Below, one piece after another: positions 44,281 through 53,537 of a stretch of 64,000 nucleotides of DNA (positions are counted from its first letter, which is position 1; each line of letters starts with the position of its first letter). The notes under the pieces were generated by a model, which saw nothing but the letters and a program-made list of their open reading frames with translations, had not been told where the DNA came from and did not search any database. The position numbers and the translations under genes were made by a program. The stretch is from Psychroserpens sp. NJDZ02. GTDB taxonomy: Bacteria; Bacteroidota; Bacteroidia; Flavobacteriales; Flavobacteriaceae. The DNA lies in assembly GCF_004843725.1 (NCBI RefSeq), contig NZ_CP039451.1:1424501-1488500 (forward strand), read 5' to 3'.

Positions 44281-45732
44281 TTATTCTTTAGGAAACGTCA
44301 CTGTAAATGTGGTTCCTACATCTTTTTGAGTAACAAAGGTAATTGTTCCTTGATATGTTTCTACTATATTTCTCACCATTGCTAACCCAAGCCCCATGCC
44401 ACTAGATTTTGTTGTAAACTTCGGCTCGAAGACTTTAGCTCTATTTTCTTCAGAAATCCCATTTCCATTATCCGAAATAGTCAATACCACACTACCATTA
44501 TTATCAAAAACACTCACTAAAATTTCTGGCGTTTTATGATCAGGAATCGCTTGAATACCATTTTTAACCAAGTTTGTAATTACTCTAATTAATTGTGTTC
44601 GATCAAATTTGGCCATAATCTCGTCTTTTTCAGGACGAAACTGGATATAATTTTCATTAAATATATCTAAAGCTAAATCTACCACTTTAACCACATTTAA
44701 AATTTCGTTTTGCTGCGCAGGCATTTTGGCGAAATTTGAAAAAGCACCAGCAATAGCACTCAACGTGTCTATTTGCTGAATAAGCGTTTTACTATACTCG
44801 TCTAATTTCTGAATAATCTCTGGATCTTCAGGGTTAAACTTACGTTGAAAGCTTTGCACTGTTAATCGCATTGGTGTTAATGGATTTTTGATCTCGTGCG
44901 CAACTTGTTTTGCCATTTCTCGCCACGCCTGTTCACGCTCGCTTTTAGCCAATTTAACAGCACTTTCTTCTATTTGATCAATCATACTGTTATACGCTTT
45001 TACAAGCGTTGCGATCTCCTCTGTTGTACTCTCTATTTCTATTTTCTCATTACGCTTTTCCAAACGCGTTTGATTCATTTTATCACTAATCGTTTTAAGT
45101 GTTCTAGTGATATACTTTGACAAGAAGTAAGCCAGTGTAATTGCAATGATTAACATTAAAAGATAGGTATACCCTAACCGCTCAAAAAACTCATTAAGTT
45201 CTCTTGATAAAAAGTCGTCATTTTCTAAATATGGCAAATTTAAAATGGCTAATGGCTTAAATTTTTGATCAGTAATATACGTATAAGACGATCTGAAATT
45301 TTCTCCTTTTTCCTCTCTTAACTCGACATGTTTATGCCCAAAAGTATCAGATAGCGTATTTAGTATTTCGGCAGTAATACATTTCTCTATAGCGTCCTCT
45401 GGCAAACTTGCTTTGGACGAGATCAATAAACTCCCTTCCAAATCGTAAAGGTTAACTTTTAAACCATGTATGTCTGCAATTTTATAAATTTCGTCTTTAA
45501 AAATTAAAGACAACCGCTCCGGAATAACTTCAAAAGTCGTTTCTCTAATAACAAAATCTAAGTGTCGCTTGATGTTTTTTTCTTTACGTTCTAAACGTTG
45601 TTCATGATAATCTTGCGTTTCTTGAGAATATTGATACGCCGCCACTAATGCAATTAAAATTGAGGCTAAAAGCACCAAAAAAATCATTGCAAAAAATATG
45701 CGAAGACGTAAAGAGAGTTTAGTTATTTTCAT
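44281..45732 (-). CDS. Sensor histidine kinase (NtrY-like)
   Basis: 483 residues. Two membrane spans (about 10-32 and 190-210) enclose an extracytoplasmic sensor region. A HAMP-like linker follows, then the phospho-acceptor H-box HEIKNPLTPM at about residue 280 and a HATPase domain with N box NLVKNGIQAIP, G1 DNGNG, F box PKFTTKSSG and G2 GMGLGL. The LTPM ending of the H box and the layout are NtrY-like. No response regulator is adjacent, so the partner is elsewhere. It was not possible to infer the signal. Confidence 0.9.
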   Translation of the reverse strand: MKITKLSLRLRIFFAMIFLVLLASILIALVAAYQYSQETQDYHEQRLERKEKNIKRHLDFVIRETTFEVIPERLSLIFKDEIYKIADIHGLKVNLYDLEGSLLISSKASLPEDAIEKCITAEILNTLSDTFGHKHVELREEKGENFRSSYTYITDQKFKPLAILNLPYLENDDFLSRELNEFFERLGYTYLLMLIIAITLAYFLSKYITRTLKTISDKMNQTRLEKRNEKIEIESTTEEIATLVKAYNSMIDQIEESAVKLAKSEREQAWREMAKQVAHEIKNPLTPMRLTVQSFQRKFNPEDPEIIQKLDEYSKTLIQQIDTLSAIAGAFSNFAKMPAQQNEILNVVKVVDLALDIFNENYIQFRPEKDEIMAKFDRTQLIRVITNLVKNGIQAIPDHKTPEILVSVFDNNGSVVLTISDNGNGISEENRAKVFEPKFTTKSSGMGLGLAMVRNIVETYQGTITFVTQKDVGTTFTVTFPKE

Positions 45733-45788
45733 TGTTTAAATATAGCAATAATCAAACCAAAGATGAACTTCTGTAATTAATGCCCTAG

Positions 45789-46340
45789 CTAAGCGTTTGG
45801 ATTTTTAGCCCGGATGCGTTTATACAGTTTAAAACCTACCATTAATAACACCCCTAAAACTATGACACCACTAACACCAAACACCCAATTTATCGCACTT
45901 TTAACGATCACTAAAAAGACTACTGCAAACAGAATAAAAGTAGCTCCTTCATTCCATAATCGCATAAAATTTGATGTTTTTTTAACGACATCTTTTTGTA
46001 ACTGCTTATAATAAACATGCGTTTGCAATTGATATAAAAACAACAATAACACAAAAGTTAATTTAACATGCATCCATGGTTGTTGCAACCAAAAAGGTTG
46101 TAAAATTAATAACCAAACAGCAAAAATAGTTGCCAAAATTGCACTAGGCCAAGTAATAATAAACCACAAACGCTTGGCCATTAACTTTAGCTGTTCTCCC
46201 AAAATTTCTTTATCAGGTGATGGCTTATGAAACGCTTCTATTTGATAAACAAACAATCTAGGAATGTAGAACAAACCCGCAAACCAGGTTACCACAAATA
46301 TTAAATGTAAAGCTTTTATGTAGTTATAATAGTATTCCAT
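45789..46340 (-). CDS. hemJ: HemJ-type protoporphyrinogen IX oxidase
   Basis: 183 residues with four membrane helices. The N-terminal block YIKALHLIFVVTWFAGLFYI contains the conserved His, followed by PRLFVYQ. Later blocks MAKRLWFIITWPSAILATIF and WMHVKLTFVLLLFLYQ are typical of HemJ. HemJ oxidises protoporphyrinogen IX to protoporphyrin IX, the step before ferrochelatase. The ferrochelatase gene is two genes upstream on the same strand (hemH-MATE-hemJ), which supports this over a plain CopD copper protein. Confidence 0.85.
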   Translation of the reverse strand: MEYYYNYIKALHLIFVVTWFAGLFYIPRLFVYQIEAFHKPSPDKEILGEQLKLMAKRLWFIITWPSAILATIFAVWLLILQPFWLQQPWMHVKLTFVLLLFLYQLQTHVYYKQLQKDVVKKTSNFMRLWNEGATFILFAVVFLVIVKSAINWVFGVSGVIVLGVLLMVGFKLYKRIRAKNPNA

Positions 46341-46388
46341 TACTGTTTTATCAAAAATTAATTCGTTTTAAAAATAGACATAATAAAA

Positions 46389-47741
46389 TTATGCTTCTGA
46401 TATATTTAATTTTAGCTTCATTTCTCTACGCAGAAAGAAGCCGGTAACAATTGTAGACAAAACATCTGCAATTGGAAAAGATATCCAAATCCCAAATTCG
46501 CCAAAATAAATAGGTAAAATATACATTAAAGGAATAAAGAAAATAGCTTGTCTAGTTAACGTTAATAGTAATGCTGGCAATGCTTTTCCGACAGCCTGAA
46601 AATAAGCCGCCCCTATTAACTGTAACGATAAAATTGGAACCGCAGCAAATGCCCATCTCATATTATTTGGGGTCACATCAATAACGTCCAAATCCGTAGT
46701 AAACCATTTAGTAATGATTTCTGGAAAAAACATCAAACCAATAAAGACTATCGTACCCAGCAGTGTTGCATATTTTATAGCTGTATAAATCACTTCCTTT
46801 ACACGCCCATATTGTTGCGATCCAAAGTTATAACCTGCAATAGGAATAAACCCTTGCGTAACACCAAATACTGGAAACAAAGCAAACATACTCATCCTTC
46901 CGACAATAGCATATGCTGTTACAGACGTTTCACCACCATAGTCAAATAAGGCATTATTAACTAGCAAAAATGTAACACTTACCACCGCTTGCCTTGCCAA
47001 CGTTACAAATCCTAAAGACCCTATTTCTGATACTATACTTTTTTGCAGATTAAAATGAGAAAGATTGATTTTTAGTTCGGAATTATCTGACAGGAAATAC
47101 CAAAATATAAATAAGAAAGACACAATATAAGATCCCGTTGTTGCCCATGCAGCACCAGCCATTCCTAAATCTAACACCCCAATAAAAACGTAATCCAAAA
47201 CCAAGTTACCTACGGAAGGAATAAGCATGGCATACATCGCAAATTTAGGCTTACCCTCTGCACGTATCACAGTATTACCCATCATTACAAATCCTAAAAC
47301 AGGAACACCATACAAGATTATTTCATAGTACACTTTGGCTGGATCAAAAATATTACCTTTTCCCCCAAACGCAGGTATTAACTGATCTACAAAATAAAGC
47401 CCAAACGCCGCGAAAGCAACCGTGAAAACTAAAGTTAAAGAGACTTGATTACCAAAAGTCTTAAGTGCTTTTTCTTTTTTATTAGCACCTAAAGCACGAG
47501 AAATAATAGACGATCCTCCAACACCAATACTCATCCCTAAAGCCGCAATAAAAAAAGACACTGGTAAAACAACATTGATAGCCGCTATTGCAGTTGACCC
47601 AATCCATTGCCCCACAAAAATAGTATCTACTAAAATATTTAACGACATTACCAGAATACCAATAGACGCTGGCACCGCTTGCTTAATCAAGAGTTTGCTT
47701 ATGGTTTCTGTTCCTAAATTGGAGGATTGACTTGTTTGCAT
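46389..47741 (-). CDS. MATE family efflux transporter
   Basis: 450 residues with about twelve membrane helices. The family N-terminus (LLIKQAVPASIGILVMSLNI) is followed by IFVGQWIGSTAIAAINVVLP and the Gly-rich SIGVGGSSIISRALG. It exports organic cations or related compounds using an ion gradient; the substrate is unknown. Its ATG begins on the last base of the hemH stop codon, so it is translationally coupled to ferrochelatase. That placement, between two late heme genes, suggests (but does not show) a link with tetrapyrroles. Confidence 0.92.
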   Translation of the reverse strand: MQTSQSSNLGTETISKLLIKQAVPASIGILVMSLNILVDTIFVGQWIGSTAIAAINVVLPVSFFIAALGMSIGVGGSSIISRALGANKKEKALKTFGNQVSLTLVFTVAFAAFGLYFVDQLIPAFGGKGNIFDPAKVYYEIILYGVPVLGFVMMGNTVIRAEGKPKFAMYAMLIPSVGNLVLDYVFIGVLDLGMAGAAWATTGSYIVSFLFIFWYFLSDNSELKINLSHFNLQKSIVSEIGSLGFVTLARQAVVSVTFLLVNNALFDYGGETSVTAYAIVGRMSMFALFPVFGVTQGFIPIAGYNFGSQQYGRVKEVIYTAIKYATLLGTIVFIGLMFFPEIITKWFTTDLDVIDVTPNNMRWAFAAVPILSLQLIGAAYFQAVGKALPALLLTLTRQAIFFIPLMYILPIYFGEFGIWISFPIADVLSTIVTGFFLRREMKLKLNISEA

Positions 47742-48772
47742 TACGCCTTAACCGTTGTTTCTGACCATTGATTAATCCAATCTGACAATAATTTAACCCA
47801 ACTAGCATCTGTATTTAAACAAGGTACTGTCGTAAAATCCTTACCGCCTAATTCGTGGAAAATCTCTTCTCCTTCCATTGCTATTTCTTCTAAAGTCTCC
47901 AAACAATCACTAACAAAAGCAGGCGTTACAATTGCCATACTTTTGATTCCTTTTTTACCTAATCGCTCAATCGTACGATCAGTATAAGGTTGCAACCATG
48001 GGTCAAAACCTAGTCTAGATTGAAATGATGTCGAGTAGCTATTGTCTTCCAATCCTAAATACTCTCCCACCAAACGCGTGACTTCTTTACATTGATGTCT
48101 ATAGCAAAACTCATGCGCTTTACTTGCAGTTTCGCAACAGCTTCCATCGATTTTGCAATGACTTTTAGTAATATCGCTTTTTCTAATGTGACGTTCTGGT
48201 ACACCGTGGTAAGAAAACAACAAATGTTCGTAATCTTTACCTTGCAAATGCCCTTTAACAGACTCGGCTAGAACTTTAATATACTCAGGTTTATTATAAA
48301 AAGCAGGTAAACTATCTATTTTTAGATTCGGAAAATTAGCCTGTCTAACCTCTTCAGCTAAAACCAAAATAGTCTCTGTAGTTGCCATCGCAAATTGAGG
48401 ATATAATGGAATTATAAAGACTTCCTCAACACCTTTATCCACTAATTCTTGTAAACCTTTTTTAATAGTCATACTTCCATAACGCATCGCTAAAGCTATT
48501 GGTAACTCCGTATGTTTTTGAACTGCCTCTTGTAGCCGTTCTGACAATACAATTAACGGAGATCCTTCTTCCCACCAAATTTTCTTGTAGGCCTTAGCAC
48601 TTTGTTTTGGTCTTGTATTTAGTATAATACCTTTTACTAGTAAGGTTCTAGCCCAAAGCGGAACGTCAATAACGCGTTCGTCCATTAAAAATTCGCCTAA
48701 ATATTTTTTTACATCTTTTGGTTCTGGACTTTCTGGAGAACCAAGATTAACAAGCAGTACGCCTTTTCTCAT
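47741..48772 (-). CDS. hemH: Ferrochelatase HemH
   Basis: 343 residues. It begins KGVLLVNLGSPESPEPKDVKKYL, has the active-site block LLFSYHGVPERHI with the catalytic His at about residue 190, and the late SRLGFDPWLQPYT and TPAFVSDCLETLEEI segments with the conserved Glu. It inserts Fe(II) into protoporphyrin IX, the last step of protoheme synthesis. Cys residues at about 205-230 (CKIDGSCCETA) lie where some ferrochelatases have extra Cys; no cluster is claimed. It is first in a minus-strand run with a MATE gene and hemJ. Confidence 0.96.
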   Translation of the reverse strand: MRKGVLLVNLGSPESPEPKDVKKYLGEFLMDERVIDVPLWARTLLVKGIILNTRPKQSAKAYKKIWWEEGSPLIVLSERLQEAVQKHTELPIALAMRYGSMTIKKGLQELVDKGVEEVFIIPLYPQFAMATTETILVLAEEVRQANFPNLKIDSLPAFYNKPEYIKVLAESVKGHLQGKDYEHLLFSYHGVPERHIRKSDITKSHCKIDGSCCETASKAHEFCYRHQCKEVTRLVGEYLGLEDNSYSTSFQSRLGFDPWLQPYTDRTIERLGKKGIKSMAIVTPAFVSDCLETLEEIAMEGEEIFHELGGKDFTTVPCLNTDASWVKLLSDWINQWSETTVKA

Positions 48773-48792
48773 GTGTGTTTCTTTTTCAAAAA

Positions 48793-48800
48793 CAAAAATA
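48793..48800 (-). promoter_or_regulatory. -7 promoter box for hemH
   Basis: TATTTTTG on the minus strand, 20 nt before the hemH ATG at 48772, matches the Bacteroidota -7 box. It lies in the 155-bp divergent gap with the TraB/GumN gene. Confidence 0.45.
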
Positions 48801-48927
48801 CAACACTAAATTTTATTATGAATACAAATTGAAGTGTAGACGATACTAAATTCCTATTAATATATAGCCAAAGTCTTTTAAATAAAGTTTAGTTTAATAT
48901 ATTTACAGATAGATACCCTTAATTTAT

Positions 48928-51900
48928 ATGAAAAACCACTTTCTCACATTCTTCTGTGTAATTTCTTTTGTCTCATTTTCTCAGAACAAAAACAAAGAAC
49001 AAAGTTTACTCTGGGAGATTTCTGGTAACAATCTTGATAAACCTTCTTACATTTATGGCACAATGCACGTCAGTGCAAAAGTTGCTTTTAGATTAGACGA
49101 TGTATTTTTTGAAGCTTTAGAAAATAGCGAGAGTATCGCATTGGAGTCCGACCCTTCTACATGGCTAGCATTTAATTACGAAACCACAACGTTAGCACCC
49201 CAAAATTACTCACAGGCTTACGATAAAAACTTTTACTCTAGTCTATTTGGCTTAGAACACCCAGAAGAAGTAGCGATTAGAGGAAGTATACGATCTGACA
49301 ACAGAATGATTAATGGTTATCTATACAGAAAGGATGGTTATGCTGATAATTTTGAAGAAGAGACTTACTTGGATATGTTTATCTACCAAGCAGGTAAAAA
49401 GAAAAAGAAAAAAATTTATAGTTTAGAAGATATTGAGGAGTCCCGCTATCTAGTTTCAAAAGCACAACGTAATGCCAGAAAAAACAAAATTGACCCTTGG
49501 TTAACTAAACTATACGAAAAAGAAAACCCTTATTTAGTTCAAGAAAACACGTATAGAGATAGAAATCTAACACTTTTAGACTCTATAGGAGCTGCCTCAA
49601 ACACAGAGTTTTTCCGAAAAAACATGTTGTACACACGTAATGCAAATATGGTACACGTTATGGATTCTTTAATGCAGTCTCAAACGGTATTTGCCGGAGT
49701 TGGAGCTGCACATTTACCTGGAAAAAAGGGCCTGTTAAAAATGTTAGAAAACAAAGGCTACACTGTAAAACCGTTAGTGTCCAAACAATCAAACGTCGCC
49801 CAAACTAAAAAAGAACATTTAGAGAACTATATTGCCCCATCAAAATTAAAAACAGCAAGCACACCTGATGGCTTTTTAACTCTAAAAACATTTACAGAGC
49901 TATACGAGTTTTATCATAGCGGTCAAAAATATTATATCTCGCCAGACATGACCAATGGTGCATACTTAACCATTAGTCGTTTTAACACCTTTGAATACCT
50001 ACCAAGTGAAAAAGAAATCTCACTAGAGCGTTTAGATAATTTTTTATTCGAAGATATTCCAGGTGATATTATAAAAAAAGAAATACTAAAAACACCGTAT
50101 CCGGGTATTAGCATATTAAATAAAACTAAAAAAGGAGATTATCAAAAATATCATATTTACAAAACACCGTTAGAGGTTGTTCTTATCAAATTTGCAGGAC
50201 AAAAAGACTATGTTTTAAAAAACGAAGCTAGTATTTTTGATTCTATTACATTTAAAACACCAAGCAATGACTTTGAAACATTCACTTCTACTTATAACAA
50301 ATACGAAGTTAATTTTCCAAAATACCACACCACGGATAACATCGAGAATGCTGGTCAAAAACTAATTCAAGGTAACATAGGAGAAGACTATTATTTCTTG
50401 AAAGAAGTCGCATTTAACGATGCCTTTTATATTGAAGAAGACAAATTTGAAGCCAAGTTTATAGTCACTAACTTTTTTAAAGATTTTGATATCGAAGATT
50501 CAGAAGGCAGCTATAACAACAATAAATACTATAGCTATGAAGGCATTGCCAAAAAGGATTCGACTACAACACAAAACATACATTTAAAAAGTATTGTAAA
50601 AGATGGTAGCTATTTTTTAATGGGCTATGTTGGACCCACAAAAACCAAAGCAGATGACTTTTTTAAAACATTTAAATTTAAGAAAGTAAAACAAGAAGGT
50701 TTTGAGAAAATAACAGATACTTCTCTACATTTTTCTGTAATAACCAATACAAAACCAATACCTCCTTACAACTCTTACGGTAGCAGAAACACAAAAGATT
50801 ACGAAGAACAAATCAAACGCACCACTTACTACTCTAAAACAAATGAGCAAATTTTTATTACTAAACTAAAATTTCATGACTTACAGATGTATAAAAACGT
50901 TGATAGTTTATGGAACGACATTGACAGTGAAGTAAAATTATCGCAAGACATTGATGACTTTAACAAGTACATTATTGCCGACAAAAAGAAATACAAAAAA
51001 GAAGACCAATATGTTTACGAGTACACCTTAAAAGACTCGTTAAGCGCTAAGGCCATATTAGTAAAAAACATATTAAAAAAAGGAGCCCTCTTCGAAATTA
51101 AAAGTTTAACAGATACCATATCTCAACCATCACAATTTGTAACCAATTTCTATGACTCTTTTCAGCCGATAGACACACTGCTTGGTGAATCCGTTTTTAG
51201 CGATAAAACAGAACGCTTTTTTAAGGCACTGCGCGACAATGATAGTATTGTATTTAAAGCAAGAACTAAAATTAAGTTTAATAAATCTAACGCAAGTACG
51301 ATGATTGACTTAATTAAAAACTTCGAATTCCCAGACAACAAGGAAGAATTCAAAACCTTTTTAATTTCTGAATTAGCCCAACTTGAAGACCCAAGAACTG
51401 ATGCTTTTTTAAATACACTGTATGAAGAGTCGTATTCTGAACCAGACATTCAAAATACCATTTTAAGATCATTATTAAATAAGCCTACAAAAAAGTCATA
51501 CAATACCTTTTTAACCTTACTTGATAAAGATTTACCATTAAGCGGCTCCATAAGCTCTATGTTTTACAACTACAAGGACTCTTTACAGCTTAAAAGAACG
51601 CTGTTTCCTGCCTTAATGGAATACACCTCTATTGAAGAGTACAGAGAACCAATTTACGAGTTATTAGCTCGATTAAAAGACAGTAGCATCATTAAGACCA
51701 AATCCTACAAAAAGTTTAAAAAACAGCTAATAACAGATGGTAAAATAGAAGTAAAACGTAGTTTAGGCTCTAAATCTTCCTATAATTACAGGACTTACAG
51801 TAGTTCTTTGTACGCTTTTGTAAAATTAATTTTCCCTTTCCGAAAAGAAATAAAAGCCAAAAACTTTTTTGACAAGTTATTAGATAGTGATAATGTATCC

Positions 51901-52410
51901 GCCTTAAGCACCTACTATATCTTACTAGAAGAAGCAGGAGAACCTATTCCTGAAAAATTAAAAGAAAAAACTATTGATGACTATAAAAACCAAGCGACAT
52001 TAGTCGATAAGATGTATAGAAAAAAATTATACAAACCCTATTTAACCGAAAAAATAAGTCAGGAAATGTATGCTAAGTCAACACTTTTCAGAAACACAAC
52101 CATAGAAAAAGAACGAGATTCGATTCACTTTTTAGGTAAAAAAGAATTTAATACAGATGATGATAAAAAAGGCGACATGTACTTTTACATGCTAGTTCAA
52201 AAAGAAGAAAAAGACGAAACAAAACGATTTTACTATGCAGGCTTTTTAAAACCGGAAAAACCAGGTAGACTACAAACAAAAATCTACTACGAATCTAGCT
52301 ATAGCGGAGATTACATTGACGAAAACCAAGAAGAAGATCAATTAATAAAAGACGTCTTAGATCTAGTCATCCATAAAAACCGAAAACGACTGAACGAAGG
52401 AGGTTATTAA
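48928..52410 (+). CDS. Very large TraB/GumN-domain exported protein
   Basis: 1160 residues. A signal peptide (about 1-19, ending FVSFSQ) is followed by a TraB/GumN domain (about 25-290) with LLWEISGNNLDKPSYIYGTM-H and FAGVGAAHLPGKKG. The GTMH and GAAHLPG motifs match the family metal-binding residues. The remaining ~860 residues have no recognised domain: first beta-rich repeats (about 310-640), then helical, HEAT-like stretches (about 770-1000). The family usually has about 290 residues, so this is a large extension. Location should be periplasmic or outer membrane. Function unknown. Confidence 0.8.
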   Translation: MKNHFLTFFCVISFVSFSQNKNKEQSLLWEISGNNLDKPSYIYGTMHVSAKVAFRLDDVFFEALENSESIALESDPSTWLAFNYETTTLAPQNYSQAYDKNFYSSLFGLEHPEEVAIRGSIRSDNRMINGYLYRKDGYADNFEEETYLDMFIYQAGKKKKKKIYSLEDIEESRYLVSKAQRNARKNKIDPWLTKLYEKENPYLVQENTYRDRNLTLLDSIGAASNTEFFRKNMLYTRNANMVHVMDSLMQSQTVFAGVGAAHLPGKKGLLKMLENKGYTVKPLVSKQSNVAQTKKEHLENYIAPSKLKTASTPDGFLTLKTFTELYEFYHSGQKYYISPDMTNGAYLTISRFNTFEYLPSEKEISLERLDNFLFEDIPGDIIKKEILKTPYPGISILNKTKKGDYQKYHIYKTPLEVVLIKFAGQKDYVLKNEASIFDSITFKTPSNDFETFTSTYNKYEVNFPKYHTTDNIENAGQKLIQGNIGEDYYFLKEVAFNDAFYIEEDKFEAKFIVTNFFKDFDIEDSEGSYNNNKYYSYEGIAKKDSTTTQNIHLKSIVKDGSYFLMGYVGPTKTKADDFFKTFKFKKVKQEGFEKITDTSLHFSVITNTKPIPPYNSYGSRNTKDYEEQIKRTTYYSKTNEQIFITKLKFHDLQMYKNVDSLWNDIDSEVKLSQDIDDFNKYIIADKKKYKKEDQYVYEYTLKDSLSAKAILVKNILKKGALFEIKSLTDTISQPSQFVTNFYDSFQPIDTLLGESVFSDKTERFFKALRDNDSIVFKARTKIKFNKSNASTMIDLIKNFEFPDNKEEFKTFLISELAQLEDPRTDAFLNTLYEESYSEPDIQNTILRSLLNKPTKKSYNTFLTLLDKDLPLSGSISSMFYNYKDSLQLKRTLFPALMEYTSIEEYREPIYELLARLKDSSIIKTKSYKKFKKQLITDGKIEVKRSLGSKSSYNYRTYSSSLYAFVKLIFPFRKEIKAKNFFDKLLDSDNVSALSTYYILLEEAGEPIPEKLKEKTIDDYKNQATLVDKMYRKKLYKPYLTEKISQEMYAKSTLFRNTTIEKERDSIHFLGKKEFNTDDDKKGDMYFYMLVQKEEKDETKRFYYAGFLKPEKPGRLQTKIYYESSYSGDYIDENQEEDQLIKDVLDLVIHKNRKRLNEGGY

Positions 52411-52412
52411 AT

Positions 52413-52446
52413 AAAAAATGCGCTTAAGAAATTAAGCGCATTTTTT
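52413..52446. terminator. Bidirectional terminator
   Basis: Perfect stem AAAAAATGCGCTTAA/TTAAGCGCATTTTTT with a GAAA loop between the convergent genes ending at 52410 and 52449. Confidence 0.92.
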
Positions 52447-52448
52447 AT

Positions 52449-53342
52449 TTAGATTGACTGTATATACTTTTTAGGCGTAATACCATACTTCTTTTTAAAA
52501 GCCGCAATAAAATGACTAGAGGTACTATAACCAACTTTCAAACCAACTTCATTTACATTATTACCACCTGTTTCCAATAGTTTTCTAGCAACCTCCATCT
52601 TATAATCCAATAAAAAACTAAAAACAGAATCGCCATAAATCTGCTTAAATCCTTCTTTTAGTTTCTTTAAAGGCAAGCTTATTTCTTCCGATAATTCTTG
52701 AAGCGTTGGTGGTTCTGATACTCTTGCGATAATTATATCCTTAGCTTTTTTAATTTTAGTCACATTGGTTTCATCTACTAAAAACGGGCACTGTTCGATA
52801 TCTGCATCTTCACCTCTATTAAAATACAGGCTCAACAACTCGTAAGCCTTCCCTTTAAAATATAATGTTTTTATGGACGAATTAAGGTTATAATTCACAA
52901 TTTGATTTAACGCAATAGCCATGGATGGCGAAATTTTTCCGTCTTTATAATACTTCTTGTCTTTATTATCACTGCTCAAAAAAGTAATATAATCCGCTTC
53001 TTGAGAAAACAAGCCATGAAATTTCTTGATGGATATTAAAACCGAAACCAACCAACAGTCTGGTTTAACCTCTAAATGAATTGGCAAATCACGTTGCGGA
53101 TTATAAAGCAACAAAGACGTCTCTTCAGCAATGTTTAAAACATAACTCCCATTGTTAAAAATAAAGTCACTACCCCCTTTTAAACAAAAATGAAACTGAA
53201 TAAAACTACTATCAATAAACCGTTCAACAGTTTGATTTTTAGCTGTTTCATTTTGATAAGTTAACACAAAAACACCTTCATCCACTTGCGTTTCAGCAAA
53301 CGAACTTTTAGCGACATTTTTTAAAGAAGAAGACTGCTCCAT
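52449..53342 (-). CDS. AraC-family transcriptional regulator next to hemA
   Basis: 297 residues. The C-terminal ~95 residues carry two helix-turn-helix motifs (LQELSEEISLPLKKLKEGFK and NEVGLKVGYSTSSHFIAAFK) and the closing KKYGITPKKY. The N-terminal ~190 residues form a sensory domain with no named family. It is divergent from hemA, with a 195-bp gap, which makes it a candidate regulator of heme synthesis. That role is inferred from position only. Confidence 0.88.
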   Translation of the reverse strand: MEQSSSLKNVAKSSFAETQVDEGVFVLTYQNETAKNQTVERFIDSSFIQFHFCLKGGSDFIFNNGSYVLNIAEETSLLLYNPQRDLPIHLEVKPDCWLVSVLISIKKFHGLFSQEADYITFLSSDNKDKKYYKDGKISPSMAIALNQIVNYNLNSSIKTLYFKGKAYELLSLYFNRGEDADIEQCPFLVDETNVTKIKKAKDIIIARVSEPPTLQELSEEISLPLKKLKEGFKQIYGDSVFSFLLDYKMEVARKLLETGGNNVNEVGLKVGYSTSSHFIAAFKKKYGITPKKYIQSI

Positions 53343-53503
53343 AATTATATCTTATTTAGATTGGTTCTAAACAATTTGCTTTAAAACCTTTGTATTCACT
53401 ACAAAAATATGATATTTATCATTGTCACGTTATTTTTACCCTTAAAAAACCACAAACGTTATTAAAAGTTCTTTTAGCGTTACTTTTTATAAAATATACA
53501 ACA

Positions 53504-53511
53504 TAAATTTG
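53504..53511 (+). promoter_or_regulatory. -7 promoter box for the hemACD operon
   Basis: TAAATTTG matches TAnnTTTG and ends 26 nt before the hemA ATG at 53538. No clear palindrome was chosen in the gap. Confidence 0.45.
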
Positions 53512-53537
53512 CCAACAATAAAGTCCCAGTCAGGTAA

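Noticed and set aside
45789..46340. CopD copper-resistance protein
   Set aside because: The His/Arg pattern and the neighbouring ferrochelatase gene fit HemJ better.
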